Below are positions 4,643 to 6,584 of a stretch of DNA of 6,584 bases, in pieces (within the stretch, counting starts at the first letter, position 1; every line of letters starts with the position of its first letter). The notes under the pieces were generated by a model. That model was not told where the DNA came from, did no database searches, and saw nothing but the letters and a program-made list of their open reading frames with translations. The position numbers were made by a program, and so were the translations under genes. Source of the stretch: CAYNXB01 sp964401045 (GTDB lineage Bacteria; Pseudomonadota; Alphaproteobacteria; Sphingomonadales; Sphingomonadaceae); contig CAYNXB010000115.1 in the NCBI GenBank assembly GCA_964401045.1, positions 1 to 6,584 of the forward strand, given 5' to 3'.

Positions 4643-6483
4643 GCTGCAATGCTTTCGATAGACTTGAATTCGGCGGGTTCGGCGAGTTGCGGCGGGCCTT
4701 CGTCTCCGACCACCGCCAGCACTTCGATCGGCTGGGACTGCGGCAGCTCGGAAATGGCGAGGACCAGGCAGGTAGGCGCGCGCAGCCGCAGCAGAGCGGC
4801 CATCGCTCGGCGGCTGCCGGGCTGGACGATCAGCGCCGGCTGGCATTCACCCGGCTTGCGGTCGGCGCAGATCTGGGCGACCCGCTCGCCGATATTGCGC
4901 GCCAGCTCCGGTTCGATCACCGGCTCGCCGCTCGAAGGATCGCGCAGCCCCTGGAGGATCGTGTCTTCGAGCCGCGCGTCAAGCGTGACGACCGGCAACG
5001 GCTGGTGTGGGCTGCAATGGCGGCCGACGATCAGCGCGCCGAGATCGGCCCGCACGAGGTCCAGCAACTGATCGTGATCGAGCGTGCGCTGGACGCCAGT
5101 GCTCAGGCTGGTGAGGATCGGCAGCAGGTGCCCGATCGGGATTCCGTCGTGCAGCAGGCTGCGCAGAAGGCGGGTCAGAGCCGCCAGCGAGAGCGGNNNN
5201 NNNNNNNNNNNNNNNNNNNNNNNNNNNNNNNNNNNNNNNNNNNNNNNNNNNNNNNNNNNNNNNNNNNNNNNNNNNNNNNNNNNNNNNNNNNNNNNNGCGT
5301 CGCGGATGCGGAATTGCGGGACGATGAAGCCCAGTTCCTGGCACAGCTGCTTGCGCACGCCGGTGATGCGCGAGACCAGCGGCGAGCCGTGGCGATCGTC
5401 GATCAGGTGGACGAGGCCGTAACCGACCTCGATGGTGACGAGCGTGTGATCGCTGACATCCTCGAGCCCGATGCGCGAGGGATCGTACTCGACCACCGCT
5501 TCCACCGGTAGGGCGGCGACTTGCGCGCGCTTGCGCAGCTTCCACCAGATCGCGCCGGCAATCGCGGCGGCGGGCAGGAACACCATTTGCGGCATCGCCG
5601 GGATCAGGCCGATCGCACCGAGGATGCCGGCGACCGGCAACCAGATGCGAGGGTTCGAGAACTGCCCGCCGATCTGGCCGGCGAGGTCGCGATTGTCCGA
5701 CACGCGGGTGACGATCGAGGCGGCTGCGATCGACAGCAGCAGCGCGGGAACCTGCGCCACCAGCGCGTCGCCCACAGCCATCGTGATGTAGCGTTCGGCC
5801 GAGAGCGAGGCACTCAGTCCGTGGCTGATCATCCCGAGGCAGAAACCGGCGATGACGTTCAGCCCCAGGATCAGCAGCGCGGCGATAGCGTCGCCCTTCA
5901 CGAACTTGCTGGCGCCATCCATCGAGCCGTAGAAATCGGCCTCGGTCGCGACTTCGCGGCGGCGGGCTCTGGCTTCGTCTGCCGTCATCAGGCCGGCTGC
6001 GAGATCGGCGTCGATCGCCATCTGCTTGCCGGGCAAGGCGTCGAGGGTGAAGCGGGCCGAGACTTCGGATACGCGGCCGGCGCCCTTGGTGACGACCACC
6101 AGGTTGATCACCATCAGCACCAGGAACACGAACAGGCCGACGGCGAAGTTGTTGCCGATCAGGAATGCGCCGAACGCCTCGATCACATGGCCCGCCGCAG
6201 CGCCGCCCTCGTGGCCGTGGACCAGCACGACGCGGGTGGAGGCGACGTTGAGTGCGAGGCGCAACAAGGTGGCGAATAGCAGCACCGATGGGAATGACGA
6301 GAAATCGAGCGGCTTCTGGGCGTTCATCGCCGCCATCAGGATCGCTACGGAAAGGGCGATGTTGAGGACGAAGAACCCGTCGAGCATCATCGCCGGGATC
6401 GGCATGATCATCAGCATGATGATCGCCAGGATGCCGAACGGCAGGGCGAAACTCGCGCCCTTGGGCATGAACCGGCCGATCAT
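4639..6483 (-). CDS. flhA: Flagellar export gate protein FlhA (interrupted by assembly gap)
   Basis: FlhA is the inner-membrane export-gate subunit of the flagellar type III secretion system. Its membrane part helps couple proton-motive force to export, and its cytoplasmic domain forms a ring that docks chaperone-substrate pairs such as FliS-flagellin. The N-terminal ~315 residues are strongly hydrophobic, with several membrane segments (about 11-50, 64-80, 104-131, 199-221, 235-257 and 283-314). The FHIPEP family signature is clear at about 144-166 (RFTLDALPGKQMAIDADL), and the GSMDGASKFVKGDA block at 186-199 carries conserved acidic residues. The cytoplasmic domain begins near 318 and is broken by 100 N after FRIRD (residue 395). 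It resumes at PLSLAALTRLLRSLLHDG and continues to a C-terminal AEFKSIESIAA. Only 580 residues are visible against a usual ~690-700, so about 110-120 are missing in the gap. The ATG at 6483 overlaps the preceding stop; AAGG sits upstream of it. Confidence 0.97.
   Translation of the reverse strand: MIGRFMPKGASFALPFGILAIIMLMIMPIPAMMLDGFFVLNIALSVAILMAAMNAQKPLDFSSFPSVLLFATLLRLALNVASTRVVLVHGHEGGAAAGHVIEAFGAFLIGNNFAVGLFVFLVLMVINLVVVTKGAGRVSEVSARFTLDALPGKQMAIDADLAAGLMTADEARARRREVATEADFYGSMDGASKFVKGDAIAALLILGLNVIAGFCLGMISHGLSASLSAERYITMAVGDALVAQVPALLLSIAAASIVTRVSDNRDLAGQIGGQFSNPRIWLPVAGILGAIGLIPAMPQMVFLPAAAIAGAIWWKLRKRAQVAALPVEAVVEYDPSRIGLEDVSDHTLVTIEVGYGLVHLIDDRHGSPLVSRITGVRKQLCQELGFIVPQFRIRDXXXXXXXXXXXXXXXXXXXXXXXXXXXXXXXXXXPLSLAALTRLLRSLLHDGIPIGHLLPILTSLSTGVQRTLDHDQLLDLVRADLGALIVGRHCSPHQPLPVVTLDARLEDTILQGLRDPSSGEPVIEPELARNIGERVAQICADRKPGECQPALIVQPGSRRAMAALLRLRAPTCLVLAISELPQSQPIEVLAVVGDEGPPQLAEPAEFKSIESIAA
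5197..5296. other. Assembly gap of 100 N inside flhA
   Basis: Exactly 100 undetermined bases, the conventional filler for a gap of unknown size. The flhA frame is the same on both sides, but that agreement has a one-in-three chance of being accidental. The missing part encodes the middle of the FlhA cytoplasmic domain. Confidence 0.98.
6480..6483 (-). promoter_or_regulatory. ATGA overlap between upstream frame and flhA
   Basis: The stop TGA (6482-6480) of the preceding frame overlaps the flhA ATG (6483-6481). It is the same arrangement as at the flhA-fliA junction and suggests one coupled operon. Confidence 0.65.
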
Positions 6484-6584
6484 AGTCCGAACGCCTTGAG
6501 CTTGGCGTAGGCTGACTTGACGTTACCGGGCATCGCCGAATGCTGGCCGCCCATCGCGAACGTCTCTTGCAGCGTATCGACCAT
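6480..6584 (-). CDS. Unidentified frame ending just before flhA (probably the 3' end of a longer gene)
   Basis: On the minus strand the frame from the window edge to a TGA at 6480-6482 encodes 34 residues, beginning MVDTLQETFAMGG and ending SAYAKLKAFGL. It happens to open with ATG at the last base of the window, but no upstream sequence is available to tell whether that is the true start or an internal methionine. Codon use matches flhA (G/C at most third positions), and the ATGA overlap with flhA argues that the stop is real. The fragment is too short to name. By position it is probably a flagellar or associated gene at the head of, or inside, the flhA-fliA operon. Confidence 0.55.
   Translation of the reverse strand: MVDTLQETFAMGGQHSAMPGNVKSAYAKLKAFGL

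Noticed and set aside
4643..4846. N-terminal extension of fliA to give 310 residues
   Set aside because: The extension is Ala/Arg/Pro-rich sequence lying entirely inside flhA in another frame. The ATG at 4642 gives a normal-length sigma factor and the ATGA overlap.
4064..5071. 335-residue plus-strand open frame (and 4687-5511, 5521-6279)
   Set aside because: They are antisense to fliA and flhA, which are firmly identified; products are Arg/Ala/Gln-rich shadows, and one crosses the N gap.
5197..5296. Taking the open frame through the N run as proof of an intact flhA
   Set aside because: Undetermined bases cannot show stops, and the filler length is arbitrary, so intactness of the middle of flhA is not demonstrated.

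Overview
The window is part of a flagellar gene cluster in a GC-rich bacterium. The most likely host is an alphaproteobacterium of the sphingomonad type. I infer this from the style of the proteins, the high third-position GC, and a set (FliD/FliS/FliA plus a FixJ-like regulator) that sphingomonads carry while Caulobacter and rhizobia typically lack FliS and FliA. The host assignment is inference.

Left half, plus strand (1-3066): the 3' part of fliD (filament cap), then fliS (flagellin chaperone) one base later. These are followed by a soluble diguanylate cyclase with a GGEEF active site and no recognisable inhibitory site, and a 134-residue protein I do not recognise. All four are closely spaced (gaps of 1, 31 and 39 bases) and look like one transcription unit.

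Right half, minus strand (3050-6584): reading leftward from the right edge, there is the end of an unidentified frame, then flhA (export gate), then fliA (sigma-28). Both junctions are 4-base ATGA overlaps. A 198-base AT-richer spacer follows. After it comes a FixJ/NarL-type response regulator whose receiver domain has lost its usual phosphorylation residues. Its 3' end overlaps the unrecognised plus-strand gene by 17 bases, tail to tail.

Together the genes cover late flagellar assembly and its control. FlhA is part of the export apparatus, FliA drives late genes, FliS escorts flagellin, FliD caps the filament, and the cyclase and orphan regulator are plausible inputs from c-di-GMP and an unknown signal.

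flhA contains a run of exactly 100 N (5197-5296). By comparison with normal FlhA length, the real missing sequence is probably nearer 330-360 bases, so this gap is a placeholder. I saw no mobile elements, RNA genes or CRISPR. I did not find a wholly new system; the most unusual items are the degenerate regulator, the orphan gene beside it, and the direct flhA-fliA junction without flhF/flhG.
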